Source of the DNA: DP-19 sp036496285
Lineage (GTDB): Bacteria; Desulfobacterota; Binatia; UTPRO1
Direction of reading: 5' to 3'
Assembly: GCA_036496285.1 (NCBI GenBank)
Contig: DASXLI010000036.1
Coordinates: forward strand, 6,580 to 70,579
Length of the DNA: 64,000 nucleotides
Shown: piece by piece, positions 25,287 through 33,553 of the stretch
How the letters are laid out: each line of letters begins with the position of its first letter
Numbering within the stretch: position 1 is the stretch's first letter
Translations under genes and position numbers: made by a program
Notes under the pieces: model-generated
Database searches by the model: none
What the model saw: only the letters and a program-made list of their open reading frames with translations
Told to the model about the DNA's origin: nothing

Positions 25287-28200
25287 ATGCAGACCCCCGT
25301 GCATGGCGACCGCCGGCCGCACCGGAGACGGCGCGCGATGGTTCGTCTCGTGATGATCGCCGCGTTCGGGATGGCGGCTCCCTTTTCCGAGGCGGTACAG
25401 GCGGCTGCGACTGCCGATCCCGCGCAGTCCGTCATCATCGAGCTGACGGACGCGCCGATCGCCCGTGCGGCCCGTGCCGGCGCGTCGGCCGCGGCGCAGC
25501 GCGCGCGCGTGCGCAGCGACGTGCTCGCTCTCGAGCTGGCGAACCGTGCGGCGCGCGGCCTTCCGACGCCGCGCTCGGCCGAGGTGCTGCGCTACGAGTA
25601 CCGCATCGTCGCGAACGGCTTCGCCGCGACGCTTCTGCCGGAGACGATCCGCGCGCTCGCGTCGCACCCGGACGTCCACCGTGTCGTTCCTGACAGACCG
25701 GTCGAGGCGATCCTCGACGTGAGCGTGCCGCTCGTCCGCGCACCGGAGGTATGGAGCGACTTCGGCTACCGTGGCGCCGGCGCGACGATCGCGATCATCG
25801 ATACCGGCGTCGACTATCTGCATCCCGATCTCGGCGGGTGTTTCGGGCCGGGCTGCAAGGTGGTCGGCGGCTTCGACTTCGTCAACGACGACGCCGATCC
25901 CATGGACGACCATGGGCACGGGACGCACGTGGCGGCGACGGCGGCCGGCGACGGCCTCCTCGTCGGTGTCGCACCCGACGCGCATATCTATGCCTACAAG
26001 GTGCTGAACTCAGGAGGCTCCGGCTCCGACTCGACCATCATCGCGGGCATCGAGCGCGCGACGGATCCCGACGACGACGGCGACACGAGCGATCACGTCG
26101 ACGTGATCAGCATGAGCCTCGGAGGCGGCGGCGACGAGGACGATCCGCTCTCGCTCGCCGTCGACGCCGCGACGGCGGTGGGCGTGCTGAGCGTCATCGC
26201 CGCCGGCAACTCGGCGCACTACTTCACGATCGGCTCGCCGGGGACCGCACGCACGGCGCTCACGGTCGGCGCGACCGACGACACCGACCAGATCGCGGGG
26301 TTCAGCTCGCGCGGCCCGACGACGCTCGACTTCCTGCTGAAGCCCGAGATCACCGCGCCCGGCGTCGACATCTGCGCCGCGCGGCTTCCAGGCTCGTTTC
26401 CCGGTCGCGAGTGCATCGACGATGCGCACATCTCGATCTCGGGCACGTCGATGGCGACGCCACACGTCGCCGGCGCCGCGGCGCTCGTGCGCGGCTACTT
26501 CCCGAGCCTGTCGCCGGCGGACGTGAAGGCGATCCTGGAACATGGCGCCGTGCCGCTCGGGCTCAACTCGACGACGGGAGGCTCGGGACGCCTCGACGTG
26601 CGCGCCGCGTTCGACGTGCGTACCGCGCTCGTGCCGTCGCCGGTGAACGTCGGCATCGACGACGGCGTCGGCCCCTCGTGGTCGGGGGCGAAAACGGTGA
26701 GCGTCCGCAACCTCGGCGCCAGCGACCGGAGCTACACGCTCACCTTCGACGGCTCGACGATGCCGGCGGGCGTGAGCACGACGATCGTGCCGGACCAGGT
26801 CACGGTGCCGGCCGGCGGCGCGGCCGACGTCGAAGTGACCCTGACCGCCGACAACACGGTCGTTCCACCGAGCACGAGCGCACCCTATCTCTACACGGGG
26901 CGGCTCGTCGCGACGACCGCGGGCGAGACGGAGTCTGCGCTCGTCGCGTTCGCGCTTGTCCCGGTGCCCGCCAACGACACGTGCGCCAATGCCGTCGACG
27001 TCGGTCCGGGCAAGACTGGCACGTCGGCGCTGGCAACGCGCGCCAGCGCCGCCGCGGACGATCCGGAGTCGACGTGCGGCTGCCCGACCAACAGCGCGAC
27101 GCTCTGGTACCGGGTGACGCCGACGCAATCGGGCACCGTGCGTGTCGACGCAACCGGCAGCAACTACACGGTCGTGCTCGGTGTGTACCGCGGGCAATGC
27201 GGAAGTCTCCATCAGGCAGCGTGCGATGACAGTCTCACCGACCACCACTCCCGCCTCGAATTCCAGGCGCAGGCCGGTACGCCCTACTACATCCAGGTCG
27301 CGAGCCTGTGCTCGACCAGCGCCGGACGCCTGAATCTCGAGTTCGACGTGCCGGGGGCGCCGCCCGTGACAGCCGTCGACCCGTTCACCGAGATCTTCGC
27401 TCTCGACACGAACGACCTCGAGGGCACGAGCCTCACGTTCACGCCGAGCGGCGACTCGTACACGCTCTGCTCGGGTTTCGCGACGACGTACCCGAACGAT
27501 CCCGCGGGCGGTACGTCGCTCGGGCTGAACGAAGCGTCCTTCGTCGACGTGCCGCTCGCCGCCGGCGCGAAGGTCGCGCTCTTCGGGCAGCAGTACGACG
27601 ACGTCTTCGTCAGCAGCCAGGGCTACGTGACGTTCACCGCGGGCGAGACCGAGTTCGGGCCGTCGGTCGCCGCCCACTTCGGCCTGCCGACGATCGCGCC
27701 CTTTGCGAGCCAATACATCATCAACCCGCACGTCGTCGGCGACGTGCGCTGGCAGCAGCTCGCGGATCGCGCCGCGGTCACGTGGGACAACCTCCAGTCA
27801 GTCGAGTTTCCAGCTCCCGCGTACCCGTACAATCGGATCCAGCTCGAGCTCTTCTTCGACGGTCGCATCCGCATGTCGTTCGTCGAGACCGGATGGCACG
27901 GCCTGAGCGGCCTTTCGCGCGGTGACGGGGTGCCGCCCCTGTTCCAGGAGAGCAACTTCGTCGCGGTGCCGCACTGCCGCGCGCCCGCGGGAGGCGAGCT
28001 TCCGGTCGGCGGCAAGAGCATCAAGCTACGCTCGTACGATCCGACGCGTCAGGTGACGAAGCTGAAGCTCGTCCTCGCCAAGATGCCTGCGGCCGTCGTG
28101 CCGGCGCCGGGCAGCGGCGGCGATCCGACGGTGAACGGCGGTGCGTTCGAGCTCTACAACTCCGAGACCCACGAGTTCACCACGATTCCGCTGCCCGCGG

Positions 28201-28529
28201 CGGGGTGGCACGCGGTGCCGTCGGGAGGCGGGACCGCCTACGCCTATCGCGACAAGACGGGCGCCTACGGTCCGTGCTCGAAGGTGGACGTCGGCGCGCG
28301 CGGCGTGCACGTCACGTGCGGGCCGGGTGCGGTCGGGTTCACGCTCGACGAGCTTACGCAGACCAAGATGGCGGCTTCGGTGACAGTCGGTACCACGAGC
28401 ACCGGGCGGCGCTTCTGTACCCTCTTCACGTACGCAGAGAACGTCCGGCGCAACCGCGACGGCCAGTTCGTGGCGAGCAAGGCCGTGGCGCCCGGCCGCT
28501 GCTGGCTGCCGGAGTCGTACTACCCCTGA
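25287..28529 (+). CDS. Secreted subtilisin-family serine protease (S8) with C-terminal beta domains
   Basis: 1080 residues. Signal peptide about 17-41 (..FSEAVQAAA), an I9-like propeptide (about 48-148), then the S8 domain with the catalytic triad Asp172 (AIIDTGVDY), His211 (HGHGTHVAAT) and Ser388 (SGTSMATPHVAG), and oxyanion Asn308. After the protease come a fibronectin-like region (about 430-560), a PPC-type domain (NDTCANAVDV.., about 566-690) and a large C-terminal part with a propeller- or lectin-like stretch and a beta tail (VTCGPGAVGFTLDE). ATG 25287 follows GAGG by about 8 bases; in-frame starts upstream would run back through the terminator. An extracellular scavenging protease. Confidence 0.9.
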   Translation: MQTPVHGDRRPHRRRRAMVRLVMIAAFGMAAPFSEAVQAAATADPAQSVIIELTDAPIARAARAGASAAAQRARVRSDVLALELANRAARGLPTPRSAEVLRYEYRIVANGFAATLLPETIRALASHPDVHRVVPDRPVEAILDVSVPLVRAPEVWSDFGYRGAGATIAIIDTGVDYLHPDLGGCFGPGCKVVGGFDFVNDDADPMDDHGHGTHVAATAAGDGLLVGVAPDAHIYAYKVLNSGGSGSDSTIIAGIERATDPDDDGDTSDHVDVISMSLGGGGDEDDPLSLAVDAATAVGVLSVIAAGNSAHYFTIGSPGTARTALTVGATDDTDQIAGFSSRGPTTLDFLLKPEITAPGVDICAARLPGSFPGRECIDDAHISISGTSMATPHVAGAAALVRGYFPSLSPADVKAILEHGAVPLGLNSTTGGSGRLDVRAAFDVRTALVPSPVNVGIDDGVGPSWSGAKTVSVRNLGASDRSYTLTFDGSTMPAGVSTTIVPDQVTVPAGGAADVEVTLTADNTVVPPSTSAPYLYTGRLVATTAGETESALVAFALVPVPANDTCANAVDVGPGKTGTSALATRASAAADDPESTCGCPTNSATLWYRVTPTQSGTVRVDATGSNYTVVLGVYRGQCGSLHQAACDDSLTDHHSRLEFQAQAGTPYYIQVASLCSTSAGRLNLEFDVPGAPPVTAVDPFTEIFALDTNDLEGTSLTFTPSGDSYTLCSGFATTYPNDPAGGTSLGLNEASFVDVPLAAGAKVALFGQQYDDVFVSSQGYVTFTAGETEFGPSVAAHFGLPTIAPFASQYIINPHVVGDVRWQQLADRAAVTWDNLQSVEFPAPAYPYNRIQLELFFDGRIRMSFVETGWHGLSGLSRGDGVPPLFQESNFVAVPHCRAPAGGELPVGGKSIKLRSYDPTRQVTKLKLVLAKMPAAVVPAPGSGGDPTVNGGAFELYNSETHEFTTIPLPAAGWHAVPSGGGTAYAYRDKTGAYGPCSKVDVGARGVHVTCGPGAVGFTLDELTQTKMAASVTVGTTSTGRRFCTLFTYAENVRRNRDGQFVASKAVAPGRCWLPESYYP

Positions 28530-28571
28530 CCCGGCGCGTGGACGATCGGGTGTCTGGTAGGGCGCGACGGG

Positions 28572-28859
28572 CTACTTGCCGCCCGTCACGTCCCTGCACG
28601 CGTCGATCGACGGACGTACGGCGGCGTTCAGCAGGATGTTCACCGCGTCGGAGACCGATATGCGGTCGTCGGCGTTGACGTCGCAGACCGCGATCGGACA
28701 GGTGCTCGGAAGCTGCACGGCGGCGAGCAGGGCGGCGGCCGCGTCGCTCTCCGAGATGTCGCCGTCGTTGTTCGCGTCACCGCAGAACGGGATGATTCCC
28801 GCGTACACCGACCGGGACACGAGCAGCAGGGCGACGGCGATCAGCAGAACGCGGCGCAT
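28572..28859 (-). CDS. Secreted dockerin-like protein
   Basis: 95 residues. Signal peptide (about 1-24, VLLIAVALLLVSRSVYAG) and then two dockerin type I-like calcium loops: GDANNDGDISESD and CDVNADDRISVSD, each followed by a short helix (AAAALLA, AVNILL). Asp/Asn at positions 1, 3, 5 and 12 of both loops are as in cellulosomal dockerins. Four cysteines may tie the fold. There is no catalytic domain, so it looks like a free dockerin or adaptor. ATG 28859 is chosen for the signal peptide. It is divergent from a lipoprotein with a cohesin-like domain, which suggests the two bind each other. Confidence 0.72.
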   Translation of the reverse strand: MRRVLLIAVALLLVSRSVYAGIIPFCGDANNDGDISESDAAAALLAAVQLPSTCPIAVCDVNADDRISVSDAVNILLNAAVRPSIDACRDVTGGK

Positions 28860-28982
28860 GGGTCGTGCGTCGATTACTCCACGAAGGCGGTGCCCGCAAT
28901 CCAGGCGCTCGGTGTCGGACCACTTGATCCGCGAGCCGGGCGAGGTATGCATTGCTCCACGTCACGCCTCGGAGGGTGCGAG

Positions 28983-29636
28983 TTGAGCGGTCGATGGGGG
29001 AGTGTGGTTGCCGTGGTCGTTCTTTCACTCGTGGTCGCTGCCGGGTGTGGTGGCGGAGGCGGCGGCGGTGACGGTCAGATGGACGTCCCGGCCCCGACGG
29101 GGAGCGAGGCCGGCGAGCGCACGGCGACGCCGCGGCCGACGGGCACTCCGGGCGCACCGACTGCCGTGGGGACGTCGTTCGGCTCGACGCCGGCCCCGAC
29201 CGCGACCGACACGGAGTCGACTCCTGCGCCGACCGACGGCGCCGGACCGACACCGACCGCCACGCCGGCTCCCGTCGCCGCCACGGTGCGCGTCGACTTC
29301 ACGATCACCACGGGGGAGGCGCTTCTCGGGTTCCAGTTCACCGTCCTCTACCCGACCGCGAGCGGCAGCTTCACGGGCAGCGGAGCGCACGTCGCGTGCC
29401 CGCTCGGCGCGTCCGGCATCTTCGTCAAGAACGACCAGGACGACGGGCACCTCATCCTCGCCGCGATCGACCTGTCGCCCTATCCGAGCGCGTTCAATCT
29501 GAGCTGCACGTTCGACGTTGCCGCCGGGCATGCGCTGATGCCGGCGGACATCGGGGTCACGGGCACCGAGGTGACGCGGCCCGACGGTACGATGGGCGAC
29601 CCGTCGAAGTTCGCGGTCGCGGTCGGCGTGAACTAG
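28983..29636 (+). CDS. Lipoprotein with Pro/Thr linker and cohesin-like domain
   Basis: 217 residues. TTG 28983 is the start: GGAGGG is 5 bases upstream and it gives a short lipoprotein signal with the lipid Cys at 22 (LVVAAGC, seven Gly after it). Residues about 35-100 are a Pro-Thr-Ala spacer and 101-217 are a beta-sandwich-like domain (VRVDFTITTGEALLGFQFTV, then NLSCTFDVAAGHAL) with the pattern of cohesins. A surface-tethered cohesin on a stalk, opposite a secreted dockerin, is the simplest reading; cohesin assignment is by pattern only. Its last 4 bases overlap the convergent YkgJ gene. Confidence 0.65.
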   Translation: MSGRWGSVVAVVVLSLVVAAGCGGGGGGGDGQMDVPAPTGSEAGERTATPRPTGTPGAPTAVGTSFGSTPAPTATDTESTPAPTDGAGPTPTATPAPVAATVRVDFTITTGEALLGFQFTVLYPTASGSFTGSGAHVACPLGASGIFVKNDQDDGHLILAAIDLSPYPSAFNLSCTFDVAAGHALMPADIGVTGTEVTRPDGTMGDPSKFAVAVGVN

Positions 29637-30232
29637 CGCGTCCGAGCCGTCTCGCGGGCCTCGGCGAGCCCGAGGAACCGTAGAAACGCCGCCGTGCTGC
29701 GCCGTCCGATCCGCGCCCGGTTCCACGCCTGCACGCGCTCGACGTACGCCGCGTTCTCGCTCTCGCTCGCGTGGACGACGCGGGTCAGTGCGCGCGCGCC
29801 GACCCGTCCGTCCCAGGCGTGGGGACACTCGACGATCCGGCTGAGCGACGCGTCCGCGATCGCGTCGTCGTCTCCGAGCGTCACCTCGAACGGAAACTGG
29901 CGGCATCCCGTCGGGCGGTGCTCGTAGATCGTGCAGCGCTCGTCGGCGCCGAGGAAAACGCAGCGCCGGCGCGTCCATCGCAACGCCATCACGGCACGGC
30001 GCCCACCGAGGTCCGCCCATAGGCCGCTCCGCGCGCCCAACGCGACGTCGTCGGGACCGACGAAGCGCACGAACTCGCGCAGCGCGCGGCCGGTGCCGCG
30101 CACGATGCGGCGGACGTCGGCATCGGTCACGACGACACACGTGCCGCGGCAGCAGTTGCCACACCCCGTGCAGCGGAACGTGAGCACGTGTCGCCAGTCG
30201 GATTGGACGTCCACAGGCGAGTCCGGCAGCAT
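29633..30232 (-). CDS. YkgJ family cysteine-cluster protein
   Basis: 199 residues. The N-terminal FRCTGCGNCCRGTC is the CxxCxxCC signature of the YkgJ/zinc- or iron-binding cluster family, with further Cys in RRCVFLGADERCTIY, PTGCRQFP and VECPHAW. The family is widespread, function poorly known; metal or iron-sulfur binding is expected. ATG 30232 begins MLPDSPVDVQ. Convergent overlap of 4 bases with the cohesin-like gene; 71 bases separate it from the SDR upstream on the same strand. Confidence 0.85.
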   Translation of the reverse strand: MLPDSPVDVQSDWRHVLTFRCTGCGNCCRGTCVVVTDADVRRIVRGTGRALREFVRFVGPDDVALGARSGLWADLGGRRAVMALRWTRRRCVFLGADERCTIYEHRPTGCRQFPFEVTLGDDDAIADASLSRIVECPHAWDGRVGARALTRVVHASESENAAYVERVQAWNRARIGRRSTAAFLRFLGLAEARETARTR

Positions 30233-30303
30233 CGACGGCGTTGTCGCATCGCGACGCCGTCCAGTCCAGGGTGGACGGTCGTGAACTCGTTGCGGCCGGA
30301 CGC

Positions 30304-31230
30304 TCACGCGTTCGTGCCGGCGAGGATTCCGCGCACCACGGCCGGGAGGCCTTGGCGCGCGGCCGCGGCGCTTGGCGTCCACGCGGCCGCCGCGCGGAAG
30401 CGCCGATTCGACAGGCGGCGCGAGAGGAGCGCGATGTGCGCGCCCTCGCCGAGCAGCACCTTCACCGTCCAGGAGGGCAGGCGAAGCCAGGCTGCCCGCT
30501 CGACCGCGCCCGCCACCGCCTCGACGTACTCGCGGTAGCGCAGCGGCTCGTCGTCGACGACGTTGTAGACGCCGCTCGACACGCTCAGCGCGGCGACCGA
30601 CGCCGTCGCCGCGTCGTCCACGTGGATCGACGAGAAGAACTGCTCGCCTGTGCCGATCACCGGGAAGAGGCCGCGGCGGGCGAGGCGCACCGTCTCGACG
30701 GTGCTGAGCGCGTAGGGCGCGTAGAACGCGCCGAAGCGCAGGGCGACGCCCCGGCCGCCCGCCCGGGCGAAACGCACGGTCTCGCGTTCGGCGTCGAGCG
30801 CCGAGTCGCTCAGCCAGCTCGCGTGCAGCGGCGCGTCCTCGTCGAGCAGGGCGTCGCCGCCGTCGGCGTAGAGGAAGAAGACCGACTCCTGTACGTACGT
30901 GCCGACACGCGCGGCGAGCGCCGCGTCGACCAGGCAGCGCGACCCCTCGCTCCGCAGCCGGTCGTTCTCCGCGGCGGCGCGGCGGGTGATGCGGCCGATC
31001 GGCGGCACCTTGGTCGCGTAGTGCAGCACGGCATCGCAACCCTTCATGGCGTCGCGCAGGGCGCCGACGTCGAAGAGGCTCACCGCGACCGGCTCGCCGC
31101 CGTCGGCGCGGACGACGGCGGCCTTGGCGGGACCACGCGCGACGCCGAGCACGCCATGGCCGGCGGCACGGAGCGCGCGCGTCGTCGGCCGGCCGAGGGC
31201 GCCCGTGGCGCCCGTCAGGAAGACGCGCAT
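30304..31230 (-). CDS. Atypical extended SDR (NAD-dependent epimerase/dehydratase fold)
   Basis: 308 residues. The NAD-binding loop GATGALGRPTTRAL is at the N-terminus and ESVFFLYADGG and NVVDDEPLRYREYV follow the extended-SDR order. The usual Tyr-x3-Lys active site is not present: the corresponding place reads SALDAERETVRFA. So it may bind NAD(P)H without ordinary epimerase chemistry, as in NAD-sensing or reductase offshoots of the family. ATG 31230 has GGAG 6 bases upstream. Divergent from the PPOX gene at 31327. Confidence 0.78.
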   Translation of the reverse strand: MRVFLTGATGALGRPTTRALRAAGHGVLGVARGPAKAAVVRADGGEPVAVSLFDVGALRDAMKGCDAVLHYATKVPPIGRITRRAAAENDRLRSEGSRCLVDAALAARVGTYVQESVFFLYADGGDALLDEDAPLHASWLSDSALDAERETVRFARAGGRGVALRFGAFYAPYALSTVETVRLARRGLFPVIGTGEQFFSSIHVDDAATASVAALSVSSGVYNVVDDEPLRYREYVEAVAGAVERAAWLRLPSWTVKVLLGEGAHIALLSRRLSNRRFRAAAAWTPSAAAARQGLPAVVRGILAGTNA

Positions 31231-31326
31231 GCGGCTCCGCTAGCACGCGGGATCCGTCGGTCGCCAGACGGGTCGCGCAGGAACGCACCCTTCGTTGAGC
31301 ACGGGAGCCGTGCTATCGATCGACGC

Positions 31327-32181
31327 GTGGCCGATCCCGTCGATGCCCTCGTCCTCGATCTCCTCGAATGGATCGGCCCCGCTGGCCGCCCGTATCGCGA
31401 GGTGATCGAGGCGTGGCGGACGTCGTGTCCGCGCCTCCCGGTCTGGGAGGAGGCCAACGCGCGCGGCCTCATCGACCATGGCCAGTCGGGGAACGCGGAG
31501 ATGATGGTCTCGGTCTCGGCCCTCGGCGCGGAACGCCTGGCGGAGCGCCGGCGGTCGCTCGACGGAGCCGCTTCGCGCGACACGCTCACCTCGCTCGACG
31601 ATCTTCGCGCCCTCTTCGCGGAGCCGCGCGAGCGAGCCGTGAAGAAGCAGATCGACTGGCTGGACATCCACTGCAGGAGCTACGTCGCGCTCTCGCCGTT
31701 CGTCGTGCTCGCGACGGCCGGAGGGTCCGGGATCGACGCCTCGCCGCGCGGCGGCGTCCCGGGCTTCGTGAAGGTCGTCGACGCCCACACGCTCCTTCTG
31801 CCGGACGCGCCCGGGAACAACCGGCTCGACTCCTTCCGGAACATCCTCGACACCGCGCAGGTCGGGTTGCTCTTCATGATCCCGGGTTTCGACGAGACGC
31901 TGCGGGTGAACGGGACGGCCGTGCTCTCCACCACGCCCGCGGACCTCGCGCTCTGCACCGACGAGCGCCGGACGCCGAAGGTGGTCATCCGCGTCACGGT
32001 GCGCGAGGCCTATCTGCATTGCGCCAAGGCCTTCATGCGCTCGCGGCTGTGGGACGAGTCGAGCAAGGTCGATCGCGCTGGCCTGCCGACGCTCGGGCAG
32101 ATGATCGGCGATCAGACGGGCATCGCGGGGCCGGTCGAGACCCACGAGCAGATGATCAAGCGCTATCTCCCGGACCTGTGA
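31327..32181 (+). CDS. PPOX-class flavin-dependent enzyme fused to an N-terminal HTH-like domain
   Basis: 284 residues. Residues about 1-75 (LLEWIGPAGRPYREVIEAWR, then TSCPRLPVWEEA) resemble a small stand-alone winged-helix-like protein found in many proteobacteria. Residues about 85-284 (KKQIDWLDIHCRSYVALSPF, DASPRGGVPGFVKVVD) are a PPOX/FMN-binding split barrel of the MSMEG_1061/DR_2398 type. The fusion looks real: one open frame with no start or ribosome site between. GTG 31327 follows a possible -10 (TATCGA) by 7 bases. Its stop overlaps the GTG of the next gene (GTGA), giving a coupled three-gene operon. Confidence 0.75.
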   Translation: MADPVDALVLDLLEWIGPAGRPYREVIEAWRTSCPRLPVWEEANARGLIDHGQSGNAEMMVSVSALGAERLAERRRSLDGAASRDTLTSLDDLRALFAEPRERAVKKQIDWLDIHCRSYVALSPFVVLATAGGSGIDASPRGGVPGFVKVVDAHTLLLPDAPGNNRLDSFRNILDTAQVGLLFMIPGFDETLRVNGTAVLSTTPADLALCTDERRTPKVVIRVTVREAYLHCAKAFMRSRLWDESSKVDRAGLPTLGQMIGDQTGIAGPVETHEQMIKRYLPDL

Positions 32182-32615
32182 GTCCCCGACGTCGACCCGC
32201 TGCGAGCCGCATCGCCAATCGCGACGTCGCCGCGGTGTTCGACGCCTACCCGCCGCGCCTCCGAACGAGGCTCCTCGCGCTCCGCCGACTGATCCTCGAC
32301 GTCGCGGCCGAGACCGACGGCGTCGGTGAGATCGAGGAAACCCTCAGGTGGGGCCAGCCGAGCTACCTGACGTCGCGGTCGCGGAGCGGTAGCCTGATCC
32401 GCATCGATCGTGTGAAGTCCGGCGATGGGGCCTACGCCGTCTACTTCCACTGCCAGACGAATCTGGTGCCCGGATTCCGGAAGCGTTTCGGGGACGCGTT
32501 CACGTTCGAGGGCAACCGCGCCATCGTCTTCGAGGAGGAGGACGAGATTCCGCTCGCCGAGCTGCGGGACTGCATCGCCCGCGCGTTGACCTATCGTCGC
32601 CGCACCCGACGATGA
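32178..32615 (+). CDS. DUF1801 domain protein
   Basis: 145 residues. The motif ETLRWGQPSYLTSRSRSG and the closing LAELRDCIARAL are typical of DUF1801 (YdhG-like) proteins of unknown, possibly iron-related, function. GTG 32178 overlaps the stop of the PPOX gene (GTGA) and its own stop overlaps the next ATG (ATGA). Confidence 0.8.
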   Translation: MSPRRRPAASRIANRDVAAVFDAYPPRLRTRLLALRRLILDVAAETDGVGEIEETLRWGQPSYLTSRSRSGSLIRIDRVKSGDGAYAVYFHCQTNLVPGFRKRFGDAFTFEGNRAIVFEEEDEIPLAELRDCIARALTYRRRTRR

Positions 32616-32995
32616 CGGTCTCCACTACCGCCGTCCCGCCGGGCTGGCATACCGTCACCCCGCGCATCGTCGCCCGCGACGCGCGCGCGCTCGTCGAGTT
32701 CGTGCGCCGCGTCTTCGCCGCGACCGGCGAGTACCAGGATGGCCTGCCGTCGGAGCTCTGGATCGGCGACTCCGTGCTCATGATCAGCGAGGCCGGCGCG
32801 CGGCCGCCGATGACGGCCTTCCTCTACGTCTACGTCGCCGACGTCGATGCCACGTACCGCCGCGCGCTCGACGCGGGCGCACGCGTCCTCGAGCCGCCGG
32901 CGGAGATGCCGTACGGCGACCGCCGCTGCATGCTCGAGGACCGCTGGGGCAACACGTGGCAGGTCGCCACGTTCGTGCGCCGGATCAGTGGGTAA
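32612..32995 (+). CDS. VOC/glyoxalase-fold protein
   Basis: 127 residues with the paired beta-alpha-beta units of the VOC superfamily: GWHTVTPRIVARDARALVEF, LYVYVADVDATYRRALDAGA, MLEDRWGNTWQVATFVRR. It lacks obvious glyoxalase I metal ligands except the C-terminal Glu/Asp region, so ligand binding or resistance roles are possible. Last gene of a coupled operon; overlaps the convergent MAPEG gene by 11 bases. Confidence 0.82.
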   Translation: MTVSTTAVPPGWHTVTPRIVARDARALVEFVRRVFAATGEYQDGLPSELWIGDSVLMISEAGARPPMTAFLYVYVADVDATYRRALDAGARVLEPPAEMPYGDRRCMLEDRWGNTWQVATFVRRISG

Positions 32996-33389
32996 GCTGC
33001 CAGATCATGAGGAGGAAGAGGAACACCTGCACGGTGAAGAGGCTGCCGCGTACCCATACCAGCCAGTGACTCACCCCGATCAGGTGGACGGAGCTCTGCG
33101 CGAGGCGCAGGCCGAGCACGGTGCCGCCCCACGCGTCGGCGACGCCCGGCCGCCCGAGGGCGTAGGCCGAGAGGACGATCGCCCCGAAGACCGGCAGATT
33201 CTCGATGCAGTTCATGTGGGCGTGCTGGGCCCGCTCGACGAAGCTCGGGTCGTCGGTCGGACGGCCCCGCGTCCACGAGTCCGCGCGCTTGCGGCCGCTG
33301 AGGATGACCATGACGCGGTAGTTGACGTAGATGAGCATGAGGACGAGCGTCCATGCGGCGAAGAGCAGCAGGGCGGTGATTCCACTCAT
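32985..33389 (-). CDS. MAPEG family membrane protein
   Basis: 134 residues with four hydrophobic segments. RAQHAHMNCIENLPVFGAIV is the MAPEG signature loop (E-x-x-P), the glutathione-contact region of microsomal glutathione transferase-like proteins. An ATG at 33389 has an AAGGAGG site upstream. A second, sequence-different MAPEG gene (35318) lies on the far side of the acyl-CoA ligase. Confidence 0.85.
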   Translation of the reverse strand: MSGITALLLFAAWTLVLMLIYVNYRVMVILSGRKRADSWTRGRPTDDPSFVERAQHAHMNCIENLPVFGAIVLSAYALGRPGVADAWGGTVLGLRLAQSSVHLIGVSHWLVWVRGSLFTVQVFLFLLMIWQLTH

Positions 33390-33493
33390 GGAGACCTCCT
33401 TGTGCGGGTGCGGGGGGTCATCGTTGGTGCGCTGCTCTACGGCCTCTGCGCGATGGACTCAAGGGCGGCGTCACGCGCCGCGTGACGGGATGG

Positions 33494-33522
33494 TTGAGCC
33501 GGGCGGCGTCCCGCGCTAGTCC
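33494..33522 (+). promoter_or_regulatory. Predicted promoter of the acyl-CoA ligase
   Basis: TTGAGC at 33494-33499, 17-base spacer, TAGTCC at 33517-33522, then a leader of about 25 bases with GGAGGA 6 bases before ATG 33554. Confidence 0.4.
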
Positions 33523-33553
33523 GGGGACACCAACGCCCATCGGAGGACTCCCC

